DNA of 64,000 nucleotides, taken from positions 372,001 to 436,000 of the forward strand of contig NZ_FNQO01000003.1 of NCBI RefSeq assembly GCF_900107725.1, given 5' to 3'. Within the stretch, counting starts at the first letter, position 1. Every line of letters begins with the position of its first letter. The position numbers and the translations under genes were made by a program. The notes beneath the pieces were generated by a model. That model did no database searches. It saw only the letters and a list, made by a program, of their open reading frames with translations, and was not told where the DNA came from. Below, one piece after another: positions 34,072 through 42,809 of this stretch. The stretch comes from Microbulbifer marinus. Its GTDB lineage: Bacteria; Pseudomonadota; Gammaproteobacteria; Pseudomonadales; Cellvibrionaceae.

Positions 34072-35970
34072 ATGTCTTCTAATGTCGCGGACGTCACCAC
34101 GACGGCCACTACTACCGGTTCGGGCGAGTTGCTCGGCCACCCCAAAGGGCTCTACATATGTTTTGCCACCGAGCTCTGGGAGCGCTTCTCCTTCTACGGC
34201 ATGAAGTATCTGCTCCTCCTTTACCTCACCAAGTACCACCTGTTTACCGATAGCGCCGGCTATGACGTGCTCGGAGCCTATGCCGGCCTCGTATATGCAC
34301 TGCCGCTGATCGGCGGCCTGCTGGCCGACCGCTACCTGGGCATGCGCAAGGCGGTACTGTTCGGCGGTATCCTGCTGTGCCTGGGGCACCTGTTGATGGC
34401 GGTGGAAGGGCACCAGGCCATTACCTATGCGGCGGGCACTCTCCTCAGTGAGGCCATCACCCTGAACGACGGCACCGTGATCGCCGCCGGCACCACGCTG
34501 GCCAGCGATGTGGTCATTCAGGATGTGGTCGCCCTGAAAGTGTTCTTTATGGCACTGGCATTGATCACCGTGGGGGTCGGCTTCCTGAAACCGAACATCT
34601 CCACCATCGTCGGTCAGCTCTACAGCAAGAATGACCCGCGTCGCGATGCCGGCTTCACTATCTTCTACATGGGCATCAACGTCGGCTCCTTCATCGCCAC
34701 CCTGCTGTGCGGCTGGCTCGGGGAAACCTACGGCTGGGGCTACGGCTTCGGCCTCGCCGGTATCGGCATGGTGGTCGGCCTGATTACCTTCCTGTGGGGC
34801 CAGAAATACCTGGACGGCCTGGCCGAGCCGAGCCGCCCGGAAGTGCTGAAGCAGAAAGCCATCGGCCCGATCAACAAGGAATGGGCCGTGTACCTGGGCG
34901 GCATCGCCTCCCTGGCCGTGGTCTGGTTCCTGGTACAGAGCGAGCCGGTCGTGCACCTGGCGCAGAACAGCCTGCTGATCGTCGCCATCGTCGGCCTGAT
35001 CCTGTTCTCCATGCTGCACCAAGATAGCAAGGGCAAGGATCCGATTGCGATAGGTGTGGCAGTGGCAACCGCGACGCTGGGCCTGATTTGGGCGTTCGCT
35101 GGCACGCTTGCGCCGGAATGGATGGAATACAAATCTAATCTTGATCCGTTGGTAGCTGGCGAAGTAAATACCGTACTCGCCGGTATTACCCCGATCATTG
35201 ACTGGATCGTTACCGATGTCGACAAGTGGCTGGGTGTCATGCTGCTGAGCCTGGTAGGCTTTATCGGCTACGGCTTTACCCGCCACTACAGCGAGGAGTT
35301 CTCCCGCACCGTGGTGCTGATGGTACTGATCACCTCCACCATCGTGTTCTGGGCGCTGTTTGAGCAGTCCGCCGGCTCCATGACCCTGTATGCCGACCGC
35401 GTACTGGATCGTACCGTTGGCGACGGCGAGATCCGCGCGTCCATGTTCGGCTCTCTGAACGCCGGCTTTATCATGCTGCTGGCCATTCCGTTCGCCGCCC
35501 TGTGGGTGTGGCTGGGCAAGCGCGGCTGGGAGCCCAGCACGCCGGTCAAGTTCGGCCTCGGCATCATCCAGGCCGGCCTGGGCTTCGGCGCGCTGGTACT
35601 GGGCGCGGCTTTCCCGACCGAAGCCGGCAAAGTGGCAATGATCTGGCTGGTGCTGGCCTACCTGCTGCACACCACCGGTGAGCTGTGCCTGTCTCCGGTC
35701 GGCCTGTCCGCGGTGACCAAGCTGTCCATCGGCAAAGTCGTGAGCGTGAGCATGGGTACCTGGTTCCTGGCGACCGCCCTGTCCGAGACTGTGGCTACCC
35801 GTATCGGTAAGATGGCCGCGGTACCTCAGGAGGGCGCCACCGACCTGGCTTCTACCCTGTCCACCTACACCAGCCTCTACGAGTACCTGATGTGGTGGGG
35901 CCTCGGCGTCGGCGCGCTGATGATCGTCATCTCGCCGCTGCTGAAGAGAGGCATGTGCGGCATCCGTTAA
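34072..35970 (+). CDS. POT/PTR family proton-coupled peptide transporter
   Basis: A 632-residue inner-membrane transporter that imports di- and tripeptides with protons. The ExxER motif that couples protons is ELWERFSFYG (residues 34-43). The second family signature is visible in FTIFYMGINVGSFIATLLCGWLGE. More than twelve hydrophobic segments are seen, with a longer central part (about residues 230-420), as in bacterial POT members with extra helices. GAGGAAC lies before the ATG. A strong terminator follows. A long antisense open frame across this gene is a codon-bias shadow. Ordinary member of the family. Confidence 0.93.
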   Translation: MSSNVADVTTTATTTGSGELLGHPKGLYICFATELWERFSFYGMKYLLLLYLTKYHLFTDSAGYDVLGAYAGLVYALPLIGGLLADRYLGMRKAVLFGGILLCLGHLLMAVEGHQAITYAAGTLLSEAITLNDGTVIAAGTTLASDVVIQDVVALKVFFMALALITVGVGFLKPNISTIVGQLYSKNDPRRDAGFTIFYMGINVGSFIATLLCGWLGETYGWGYGFGLAGIGMVVGLITFLWGQKYLDGLAEPSRPEVLKQKAIGPINKEWAVYLGGIASLAVVWFLVQSEPVVHLAQNSLLIVAIVGLILFSMLHQDSKGKDPIAIGVAVATATLGLIWAFAGTLAPEWMEYKSNLDPLVAGEVNTVLAGITPIIDWIVTDVDKWLGVMLLSLVGFIGYGFTRHYSEEFSRTVVLMVLITSTIVFWALFEQSAGSMTLYADRVLDRTVGDGEIRASMFGSLNAGFIMLLAIPFAALWVWLGKRGWEPSTPVKFGLGIIQAGLGFGALVLGAAFPTEAGKVAMIWLVLAYLLHTTGELCLSPVGLSAVTKLSIGKVVSVSMGTWFLATALSETVATRIGKMAAVPQEGATDLASTLSTYTSLYEYLMWWGLGVGALMIVISPLLKRGMCGIR

Positions 35971-35990
35971 GCACGGATACCCAAAACGCA

Positions 35991-36026
35991 AAAAGGCCGC
36001 TGCGGAAGCAGCGGCCTTTTTTGTTT
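35991..36026 (+). terminator. Strong intrinsic terminator after peptide transporter
   Basis: A 13-base stem, AAAAGGCCGCTGC with GCAGCGGCCTTTT, closes a GGAA (GNRA) tetraloop and runs into TTTTTTGTTTT. It lies 20 bases after the stop codon. Confidence 0.95.
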
Positions 36027-36076
36027 TAAACGACTGTATTTGGGCGAAACCCAAGGTTCGCCCCTACCTCCTTTTG

Positions 36077-36145
36077 TCGTCATGCCGGCGCAGGCCGGAA
36101 TCCAGGGGTTCCAGCTCTGGATGCCGGCCTGCGCCGGAACGACGA
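36077..36145. repeat. REP/MITE-like palindromic repeat
   Basis: Two 29-base arms (36077-36105 and 36117-36145) pair with three mismatches around an 11-base loop. The core is CCGGCGCAGGCCGG followed by AATCCAG on the left arm. This is the well-known dispersed repeat type beginning CGTCATNCCGGCGCAGGCCGG found between genes in many proteobacteria. It sits between the peptide-transporter terminator and the end of the TSUP gene. Only one copy is in the window. Confidence 0.75.
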
Positions 36146-36180
36146 GGAGTTTTTATCGAAGCCATCCAGAATTCGCCCCA

Positions 36181-37005
36181 TCAGCCGAGAAGCAATCCGG
36201 CGTTCAGCCAGATAAATCGCAACCCAATCACACAGAGCAGACCGGCAAAACAGTTCTTCAACAGTTGCGGTGACAGGCGGTGGGCCAGGTTGGCGCCGAA
36301 GCGGGCGAAAGGCGTGCTGGCGAGTACTATGCCGAAAAACGCCGGCCAGTAGATATAGCCGCTGCTCCAGCGCGGCAGGAGTTCGTACCCCCAACCCTGC
36401 ACGGCAAAACTGATGGCGCCGGCCACCGCGATCGGCAGGCCACAGGCGGCGGAGGTGGCGACAGCGCGCTGCATCTGCACGCGGCAGCGGGACAGGAAAG
36501 GTACCGTCAGCGAACCGCCGCCGATCCCAAAGATCGCCGAGGCCCAGCCGATAATGCCACCGACGCCGGCCAGCAGTGGTGCACTGGGCAGTCCGCTGGC
36601 GTCATCCGGCAACTGTCCGCGACGCAGGCCGGCAAGCCACATTCTCGCCGCAATCACCAGTGCAAATACGCCGATCAACAGCTGCAGCCAGGCACCCGGC
36701 AGTAAGTGGGCGGTTACACCGCCGAGCCAGGAGCCCAGCAATATACCCGGTGTCATGGATAGGAAGATGGACCAATCCACCGCACCTTTCAGATGGTGGG
36801 TGCGAATCGAGCTGAGCGAAGTGATGACGATAGTGGCCAGGGAAGTCGCCACCGCCATATGGGTCAGGATTTCCGGCGCTATACCCATAGCGGTGAAGAC
36901 CAGCACCAATGCCGGCACGATAATAAGACCGCCGCCAACGCCGAACAGGCCGGCGATGGTACCGGCGGCGGCGCCGACCAGCAGATAGATCAGTAGCGTT
37001 TCCAT
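36181..37005 (-). CDS. TSUP family permease (TauE/SafE)
   Basis: A 274-residue membrane protein with about eight helices. The two TSUP half-motifs are visible: GTIAGLFGVGGGLIIVPAL near residues 15-33, and WASAIFGIGGGSLTVPFL near 154-171. The family exports or imports sulfite, sulfoacetate and related organosulfur anions; the substrate here cannot be told. It follows the MBL-hydrolase gene by 98 bases on the same strand, where Pseudomonas has purC. A second, different TSUP gene is at 48810. Confidence 0.9.
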   Translation of the reverse strand: METLLIYLLVGAAAGTIAGLFGVGGGLIIVPALVLVFTAMGIAPEILTHMAVATSLATIVITSLSSIRTHHLKGAVDWSIFLSMTPGILLGSWLGGVTAHLLPGAWLQLLIGVFALVIAARMWLAGLRRGQLPDDASGLPSAPLLAGVGGIIGWASAIFGIGGGSLTVPFLSRCRVQMQRAVATSAACGLPIAVAGAISFAVQGWGYELLPRWSSGYIYWPAFFGIVLASTPFARFGANLAHRLSPQLLKNCFAGLLCVIGLRFIWLNAGLLLG

Positions 37006-37103
37006 TGCCCTCCCCCCGGCCTGACTCCCGTGGCGCGGGAGGCGGGCCGCAATATTTCACCGCAAAGCGGCACCGTGAAGTTGAACGCGGATACAGTCCG
37101 CAA

Positions 37104-37877
37104 TCAGCCGCGGCTGTCGACATTCAGCCAGTCAAAACCCTGCTGCTGGCAGGCAAAAATGCAGTTCGCGACCCGCTCGGCCGCGTCCGCCAGGGCCTCA
37201 CGGGCCAGCTCGAGGCTGTTGTTCTTTTCGCTGATATGCGCGACGACCAGGTGCTGTAGCTGATCGCAGCCAACCCGCTGCAGAAAGCCCGCGGCCTGCT
37301 GATTACTCAGGTGGCCGTAGGCACCGCCGACGCGTCGCTTCAGGGAAGGTGGATAGGGCCCCTGGGCCAGCATCTGCGGATCGTGGTTGGCCTCCAGCAA
37401 CAGCGCGTCGCAGTCGCCGAAATGCTCTTCGATATGGGGGGTCACCGTACCGAGATCCGTGAGCAGGCCAAGGCTGCTGCCGCGGGCACGGAATACGAAC
37501 TGCGCGGCCTCGCGGGCATCGTGCGGCACGGCCACCGGGGTAACGTGGATATCTGCCACGGCAAACGGCTGGTGCCCCTCGATCAGGTGCAACTGGGGCA
37601 GTTTGCCGATGTCGCGCGCGCGGAAAGTGCCGGGGGTCAGATAGACCGGCAGGCCGTACTTGCGTGCCAGCGGGGCGACACCGGACAGGTGATCGCTGTG
37701 CTCGTGGGTTACCAGAATCGCGGACAGCTCGGCCGGGGACATACCGAGCCGCGCCATGCGCCGCTCGGTTTCCTTGATGGTGAAACCGCAGTCCACCAGC
37801 AGACAGTGGTCGCCACTGGCGACCAGCGTGCCGTTGCCTTTGCTGCCGCTTCCCAGTGAGGCGAAGCGAAGGGCCAT
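37104..37877 (-). CDS. Metallo-beta-lactamase-fold hydrolase (YycJ/WalJ-like)
   Basis: A 257-residue cytoplasmic hydrolase. The N-terminus FASLGSGSKGNGTLV and the zinc motif THEHSDH (about residues 57-63) are visible. Further metal ligands are likely in PHDAREA, DLGTVT and the C-terminal VVAHIS. It belongs to the group found after bamC in Pseudomonas (dapA-bamC-MBL) and resembles YycJ/WalJ. The biochemical role is unsettled; nuclease-like activity has been proposed for relatives. It lies 10 bases downstream of bamC and so is probably co-transcribed. Confidence 0.88.
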   Translation of the reverse strand: MALRFASLGSGSKGNGTLVASGDHCLLVDCGFTIKETERRMARLGMSPAELSAILVTHEHSDHLSGVAPLARKYGLPVYLTPGTFRARDIGKLPQLHLIEGHQPFAVADIHVTPVAVPHDAREAAQFVFRARGSSLGLLTDLGTVTPHIEEHFGDCDALLLEANHDPQMLAQGPYPPSLKRRVGGAYGHLSNQQAAGFLQRVGCDQLQHLVVAHISEKNNSLELAREALADAAERVANCIFACQQQGFDWLNVDSRG

Positions 37878-37887
37878 TGAGCGACCC

Positions 37888-39063
37888 TTAAATCAGGTTC
37901 TGGCGGATCGCCAGCAGCAGCTGTGAAGCCTTGGCGCGGGACAGCGGCTGGCCGCGGGTGTTGCGGATGCGCACCTCAATGACATCGTCGCCACCGCGCA
38001 GTATGACCAGATAACCGGGGTACTCCGCCGCCGGTGCACCGCCGATTCCCTGCATATCGGTAAACAGGGCCGGTTGGGCATCGCTGGCTGTGTCAATGTT
38101 GGCCAGGATCTGCTGCAGGGTTACGGCTTCGGCTCGCTTGGCCAGCTTGTCTTCACCCTTCTTGCCCCAGGAGAACCAGCCGCCCTCGTCCTCATCGGAC
38201 AGTTCGCGGTTCTCGTCAAAGGTGACGTAGAGGATACCGAGATCGGGATTTTCCTGGTGCAGGCGGTAGGCGCCGGCATTGACGGCGTGGGCAACCGTCG
38301 CCCAGGCGCGGTCCATCGCCAGCCCCATGGAAATATACGGTTCGCGGCCGGCCGGTTCCTGCAGCTGCACCTTGACCGAAGTACCGCCGATGGCCTGGGC
38401 TACCAGGGACGCAGCGGCACCGGTGGACTCTGCCGCCAGCGCAGAAGACATCTCATCGATCATCCAGCCCTCGCGTTCCGGGCTGGTTGATTGCTCCGGC
38501 CAGGTAACGGCGACAGTTGTCGGCGTTTCGGCCGGCAGGGAAAAGTGGCGCACATGAATTTCGGTGGTATCCGGCTGTACGCCCGATTCGACCCGCAGGC
38601 GGTACTTGTCCTTGATTTCCGGCGTTTCATTGAAGGTGAGCCAGGTGGTCTCCATGATGCCGGCGCTGGCATCGGACTTTTCCAGTCGCAGACCGGAGGT
38701 GCGCAGGAAGTAGTGCAGCTGCGGCCACACCTCGGCTGGGGGTTGACTGACCAATACCCAGCGTCGGTTGCCGAGCTTCTGGATCTTGACCCGGTCCAGG
38801 CCCACATTGACCGACAGCGCCTGCGGACGCGGCACTTCGAACTCGCCTTCCGTCAGCTCGTTGCTGGCAATCTGCGGAACTTCATACAGCTCCTCCTGAT
38901 GCTTGGCGGTCACACCGGGGGGCATCTGCAGCGGCGGCAGGCTGTCCGCCCGCTGGTAGTCGTTGCTGCGGTCGCGAAAATAGCCCTCGTTGCCGAACAT
39001 GCCACAACCGGTCAGCGTGATACCGGCGATACAGAGCACGGCTCCAGCGGTCAATCTTGTCAT
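37888..39063 (-). CDS. bamC: Outer-membrane assembly lipoprotein BamC
   Basis: A 391-residue lipoprotein of the BAM complex, which folds outer-membrane proteins. The signal peptide carries the lipobox TLTGC (Cys20), followed by the unstructured N-terminal stretch GYFRDRSNDYQRADSLPPLQ, which in E. coli binds BamD. Two helix-grip domains follow (about residues 95-220 and 250-391). The ATG at 39061-39063 begins the signal peptide; an 87-residue upstream extension of the reading frame is not part of the gene. It sits 35 bases after dapA, the canonical order. Somewhat longer than the E. coli protein, as usual in this order. Confidence 0.92.
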   Translation of the reverse strand: MTRLTAGAVLCIAGITLTGCGMFGNEGYFRDRSNDYQRADSLPPLQMPPGVTAKHQEELYEVPQIASNELTEGEFEVPRPQALSVNVGLDRVKIQKLGNRRWVLVSQPPAEVWPQLHYFLRTSGLRLEKSDASAGIMETTWLTFNETPEIKDKYRLRVESGVQPDTTEIHVRHFSLPAETPTTVAVTWPEQSTSPEREGWMIDEMSSALAAESTGAAASLVAQAIGGTSVKVQLQEPAGREPYISMGLAMDRAWATVAHAVNAGAYRLHQENPDLGILYVTFDENRELSDEDEGGWFSWGKKGEDKLAKRAEAVTLQQILANIDTASDAQPALFTDMQGIGGAPAAEYPGYLVILRGGDDVIEVRIRNTRGQPLSRAKASQLLLAIRQNLI

Positions 39064-39098
39064 TATTACGTTCCTAATTAATCCTCGGTTCGCAGGTG

Positions 39099-39974
39099 TC
39101 AGAGTACACCTGCGCTGCGCAGTGCTTCGCGCACAGTGGCGTGGTGTTCCGGGGAGAGGCTGGTGAGCGGCAGGCGGATGCCGCCGTCGATACGCCCCAT
39201 TTCCCGCAGCGCCCATTTCACCGGTATCGGGTTGGACTCCACAAACAGCACTTTGTGCAATATGCGGATGCGCTGGTCGATGGCCCGCGCCGTCTCCGCG
39301 TCGCCGCTGATCGCCGCCTCGCACATCTGCGCGACCGCGGCCGGCGCCACGTTGGCCGTTACGCTGATATCGCCGTGACCACCCATCAGCATCAGCTCCA
39401 TCGCCGTGGCATCGTCACCGGAATAGATGGCGAAATCCTTCGGCAGTATGTCCATCAGCACGCGGGCGCGTTCAAGGTCACCGGTAGCCTCCTTGATGCC
39501 GACGATATTACTGATCGCCGAGAGACGCAGCACTGTCTCCGGCAGCATGTCGACAGCGGTACGGCCCGGTACATTGTAGAGAATTTGCGGTATGTCCACG
39601 GCTTTGGCGACCGTGCGGTAGTGCTGATACAGGCCCTCCTGGGTGGGCTTGTTGTAGTAAGGGGTAACCAACAGACAGGCATCGGCGCCGCATTTGGCCG
39701 CGTTTTCCGTCAGCTCGATCGCCTCGGTGGTGGAATTGGCACCGGTGCCGGCAATCACCGGGATACGACCGGCCACCTGATCGACCACGCGGCGGATCAC
39801 TTCCAGGTGCTCATTGACATCGAGAGTGGCGGATTCACCGGTGGTTCCGACCGCGACCAGGGCCCGAGTGCCCTGTTCGATATGCCATTCCACCAGGTTG
39901 TGCAGGCTGTCCCAGTCCAGGCTGCCGTCTGCATACATTGGGGTAGCCAGCGCCACCATACTGCCGGTAAACAT
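39099..39974 (-). CDS. dapA: 4-hydroxy-tetrahydrodipicolinate synthase
   Basis: This enzyme condenses pyruvate with aspartate semialdehyde, the first committed step to diaminopimelate and lysine. The 291-residue length is standard. The Schiff-base Lys161 (IVGIKEATG), Tyr133 ([13 protein letters not shown]), Thr44/Thr45 (VGTTGES) and Arg138 are all at the E. coli positions. The ATG at 39972-39974 follows AAGGAGTGAGG and matches the family start MFTGS; the upstream GTG is not needed. It leads the dapA-bamC-MBL hydrolase string. Confidence 0.97.
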   Translation of the reverse strand: MFTGSMVALATPMYADGSLDWDSLHNLVEWHIEQGTRALVAVGTTGESATLDVNEHLEVIRRVVDQVAGRIPVIAGTGANSTTEAIELTENAAKCGADACLLVTPYYNKPTQEGLYQHYRTVAKAVDIPQILYNVPGRTAVDMLPETVLRLSAISNIVGIKEATGDLERARVLMDILPKDFAIYSGDDATAMELMLMGGHGDISVTANVAPAAVAQMCEAAISGDAETARAIDQRIRILHKVLFVESNPIPVKWALREMGRIDGGIRLPLTSLSPEHHATVREALRSAGVL

Positions 39975-40095
39975 CCTCACTCCTTACTTTTCGCACTTGG
40001 CCCGGGCTAACACGCCGAAAAAGAAACCGGTATGTTACTGAGGGCACAGGATCTATGCCAGCGGCCAGGGCCTGATAATTCGGGATTCTCGGGCC

Positions 40096-41061
40096 TTATT
40101 TCGCCACTTTCCTGCGCTTCTTTTTCTTCTTGCGCACGCCTTCGTAAACGTTGGGCGCCCCTTCCGGGCGGGTTTTGAAGCGACGATGCACCCACATGTA
40201 CTGTTCCGGGTTCTCGCGCATGCGCGCCTCTACAAACTGATTGACCAGCACCGCGTCCCGCAGTTCGTCGCCGGACGGAATTTCCTCGATCGGCGGATAG
40301 ACCTTGACCCGGTAGCCGGCGCCGCCCTCCAGGCGCGTCACCGTGTAGGGCACCACCAACGCCCGCCCGACGCGGGCGAAGCGCGAGGTTCCGGTCACCG
40401 TCGCCGCCGGCACTCCGAACAGCGGCGCGAACACGCCCTGCTTGATGCCGTAGTCCTGGTCCGGCGCATACCAGACGGCGCGACCGCGCTGTAACGCTCG
40501 CAGCATGCCGCGTACGTCCTTACGCTGAAACACCTCAGAGTCCTCGCCGTGGCGCTCGCGCCCCTTGCGCTGCATATAGTCGTAGACCGGGTTCTTGTGC
40601 GGCCGGTACATACCGTCGATCTTGTGGCACAGGGACATAAACTGGGCGCCGATCTCCAGCGTGGTGAAATGCATCGCCAGCATCACCACCCCCTGGCCGC
40701 GAGACTGGGGCTCCTGCAGGTATTCCAGGCCCTCGATGGTAAAACGCTTGCGCAGCCAGCGGCTCGAGCGAAACCAGGCCATGCCGGTTTCCATCAGCGC
40801 GATGCCATTGGACTCGAAGTTGCGCCGCAGCAACTCGGCGCGCTGCGCATCACTCTGCTCGGGGAAGCACAGCGCCAGATTGCGCTCGGCGATGGTGCGG
40901 CGGCTCGGTGCCAGACGCAGCATCAGCCTGCCGAGCAGGCGTCCCAGCGCCAGCTGCCAGCGATACGGCAGCTGGGCGACGAGAAACCAGAGCGCAAATG
41001 AGAGCCAGGTGAGCCAGTAGCGCGGATGCAGCAGCGCCGCGCGGAATCGGGGTTTTTCCAT
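40096..41061 (-). CDS. Lipid A lauroyl-type acyltransferase (LpxL/HtrB family)
   Basis: A 321-residue acyltransferase that adds a secondary fatty acid to lipid A at the inner membrane. It has one N-terminal membrane anchor (about residues 15-32). The HX4E catalytic motif is HFTTLE near residue 130, and downstream conserved parts include YRPHKNPVYDYM, WYAPDQDYG and PEQYMWVHRRFKTRPEG. The very basic tail RKKKKKRRK is unusual but follows the normal end. LpxL and LpxM cannot be separated surely by eye. It is upstream of dapA on the same strand, 121 bases apart. Confidence 0.9.
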   Translation of the reverse strand: MEKPRFRAALLHPRYWLTWLSFALWFLVAQLPYRWQLALGRLLGRLMLRLAPSRRTIAERNLALCFPEQSDAQRAELLRRNFESNGIALMETGMAWFRSSRWLRKRFTIEGLEYLQEPQSRGQGVVMLAMHFTTLEIGAQFMSLCHKIDGMYRPHKNPVYDYMQRKGRERHGEDSEVFQRKDVRGMLRALQRGRAVWYAPDQDYGIKQGVFAPLFGVPAATVTGTSRFARVGRALVVPYTVTRLEGGAGYRVKVYPPIEEIPSGDELRDAVLVNQFVEARMRENPEQYMWVHRRFKTRPEGAPNVYEGVRKKKKKRRKVAK

Positions 41062-41204
41062 CGGATGTTGTTATCTGGCCCGCGATATCACAGCGCCGGG
41101 CGAATTGGTCGAAAGCCGCGCATTATAGCGGAAGAAGGCGGGGACTGGGACGTAAGTGCTGGGGGCGCGCCGGCACGGCGTTGCCGGCGCCCGGGGTTCA
41201 CGGG

Positions 41205-41438
41205 TCAGTGGCGCAGCAGGGTGTCCAGCTCATCGACTGCTTCACACCAGTCGGAGTCATCCTGTATCGCCTCCTGCAGGAACTCGCGCTGTACATCGGA
41301 CCAGAATGGCGCCTTGGCCAACTTTTCATCGCCCTGCAGGTGGTGGCGAGCCAGAAACTCGTCAACGGCCGCATCCTCCGAGGGCAGTCCCAGCTGGGCA
41401 AAGAGATCGTTGAGGTTGTGATGTCCGGAGGTGTCCAT
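41205..41438 (-). CDS. DUF2789 family small protein
   Basis: A 77-residue acidic protein matching DUF2789: MDTSGHHNLNDLFAQLGLPS at the start, then FLARHHLQGDEKLAKAPFWS, and then LQEAIQDDSDWCEAVDELD. Function is unknown. It is a single gene between the acyltransferase and the aldo/keto reductase, with its own upstream space on both sides. Confidence 0.88.
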   Translation of the reverse strand: MDTSGHHNLNDLFAQLGLPSEDAAVDEFLARHHLQGDEKLAKAPFWSDVQREFLQEAIQDDSDWCEAVDELDTLLRH

Positions 41439-41528
41439 AGTCGCTCCCGATTTATTTGCGTTCAGATCGACAAGTAAAAACCGATTCCATCAGTATAGTA
41501 AGCCATGGGCGCGGCAGGCCAGCCGCAC

Positions 41529-42572
41529 TCAGGGCGCCGGATTGGGGTTCATGCCGTGCACAGACTCAATAGCGGCCAGCTGATCATCATCCAGCACCAC
41601 GTCGACGCTGGCAATATTGCTGCGCAGCTGCTCCATTGTGGTGGCACCGATAATATTGGATGTCACGAACGGCTGCCGGTTGACGAAAGCGAGCGCCATC
41701 TGCGCCGGAACCAGGCCGAATTCGCGCGCCAGCGCCACGTAGGCCTCGGTCGCCTGCACCGCTCGCGGGCCGGTATAGCGCTGGAAGCGCTCGTACAGGG
41801 TCAGGCGCGCGCCGTCGGGCTTGCTGCCGCCCAGGTACTTGCCGGACAGGACACCAAAACCCAGAGGCGAATAGGCCAGCAGTCCGCACTTCTCGCGGAT
41901 CGCCATCTCGGCACACCCCACTTCGAAGGTGCGGTTGAGCAGGCTGTAGGGGTTCTGGATGGAGGCGACGCGCGGCTTGTTGCCATGGGCGGCGAGGCGC
42001 AGGTATCTGTGCATGCCCCAGGGGGTCTCGTTGGAAACTCCGATATGGCGCACCTTGCCGGCCTTTACCAGCTCGTCCAGCGCATCCAGGGTCTCGGCGA
42101 TGGCGATACCGTCATCATCGCCGTGCTCGTAGCCGAGGCGGCCGAAGAAATTGGCCTGACGCTCGGGCCAGTGCACCTGATATAGATCGATATAGTCGGT
42201 GCGCAGGCGCTTTAGGGAATCGTCGCAGGCCTCGAGTATCTGTGTGCGGTTCAGGCGCGGGCCGCCGCGGATATGGCCGACGCCGGAGTTTGCGTCGCCG
42301 CGGCCGGTGACCTTGGTGGCGAGTACAAATTTGTCGCGGTTACCCCGCGCCGCCTGCCAGTTGCCGATGTACTCCTCGGTGCGCCCCTGGGTCTCGGGTC
42401 GCGGCGGTACCGGGTACATCTCGGCGCAGTCGATAAAGTTCACCCCGTGATCCAGCGCGTAGTCCAGCTGTTCGAAAGCCTCCGCTTCCGTGTTCTGCTC
42501 ACCGTAGGTCATGGTGCCGAGACAGATCAGGCTGACGTTGAGATCGGTGGTGCCGAGCTGGCGGTATTCCAT
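41529..42572 (-). CDS. Aldo/keto reductase (Tas family)
   Basis: A 347-residue NADP(H)-dependent oxidoreductase. The TIM-barrel start MEYRQLGTTDLNVSLICLGT is followed by the catalytic Asp/Tyr region NFIDCAEMYPVPPRPETQG, a Lys in FVLATKVTGRG, and the His in YQVHWPERQANFF. The Tas-like family has this VPPRPET segment. The ATG at 42570-42572 is preceded by GGAG. The substrate is unknown; E. coli Tas was found by suppression of a tyrosine auxotrophy. Single gene, same strand as fabV. Confidence 0.92.
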   Translation of the reverse strand: MEYRQLGTTDLNVSLICLGTMTYGEQNTEAEAFEQLDYALDHGVNFIDCAEMYPVPPRPETQGRTEEYIGNWQAARGNRDKFVLATKVTGRGDANSGVGHIRGGPRLNRTQILEACDDSLKRLRTDYIDLYQVHWPERQANFFGRLGYEHGDDDGIAIAETLDALDELVKAGKVRHIGVSNETPWGMHRYLRLAAHGNKPRVASIQNPYSLLNRTFEVGCAEMAIREKCGLLAYSPLGFGVLSGKYLGGSKPDGARLTLYERFQRYTGPRAVQATEAYVALAREFGLVPAQMALAFVNRQPFVTSNIIGATTMEQLRSNIASVDVVLDDDQLAAIESVHGMNPNPAP

Positions 42573-42699
42573 GGAGAAGCTCCTGCAGATCAAAGAGGGT
42601 GATTATGCAGGCTCGGGGGGAGGAGTTGTAGGAGCGCTCGTTGGCCGCGATCTTGCTGGCTGCCTTAGGAAAGGTGCCGCAGTCAGAAAGCCCTGAGGC

Positions 42700-42805
42700 G
42701 GCCCTGCGGCCGGGGGCATTCGCTCAACAGCCTTATCGGCAAATGTTTCACGAACGCCCCCGGCCGCAGGGCCTTCACTTCCGGATTCGGATTGTTCCGA
42801 ATCCG
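42700..42805. repeat. Two large palindromes downstream of fabV
   Basis: The first palindrome has 18-base perfect arms (42700-42717 and 42756-42773; GGCCCTGCGGCCGGGGGC). After one mismatch the pairing continues as TTCG/CGAA, leaving a loop of about 28 bases. The second, CGGATTCGGA-TTGT-TCCGAATCCG (42782-42805), lies 4 bases beyond the fabV stop. Neither has a T run on the minus strand, so classical termination is uncertain. They may be mRNA-stabilising or REP-like elements. Confidence 0.7.
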
Positions 42806-42809
42806 AGGA

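Noticed and set aside
34009..36054. 681-residue open frame antisense to the peptide transporter
   Set aside because: His/Gln/Asp-rich composition typical of a codon-bias shadow; the plus-strand POT transporter has all family motifs and a ribosome-binding site.
37888..39324. N-terminally extended BamC of 478 residues
   Set aside because: The extension overlaps dapA coding sequence and the lipoprotein signal peptide starts at 39063.
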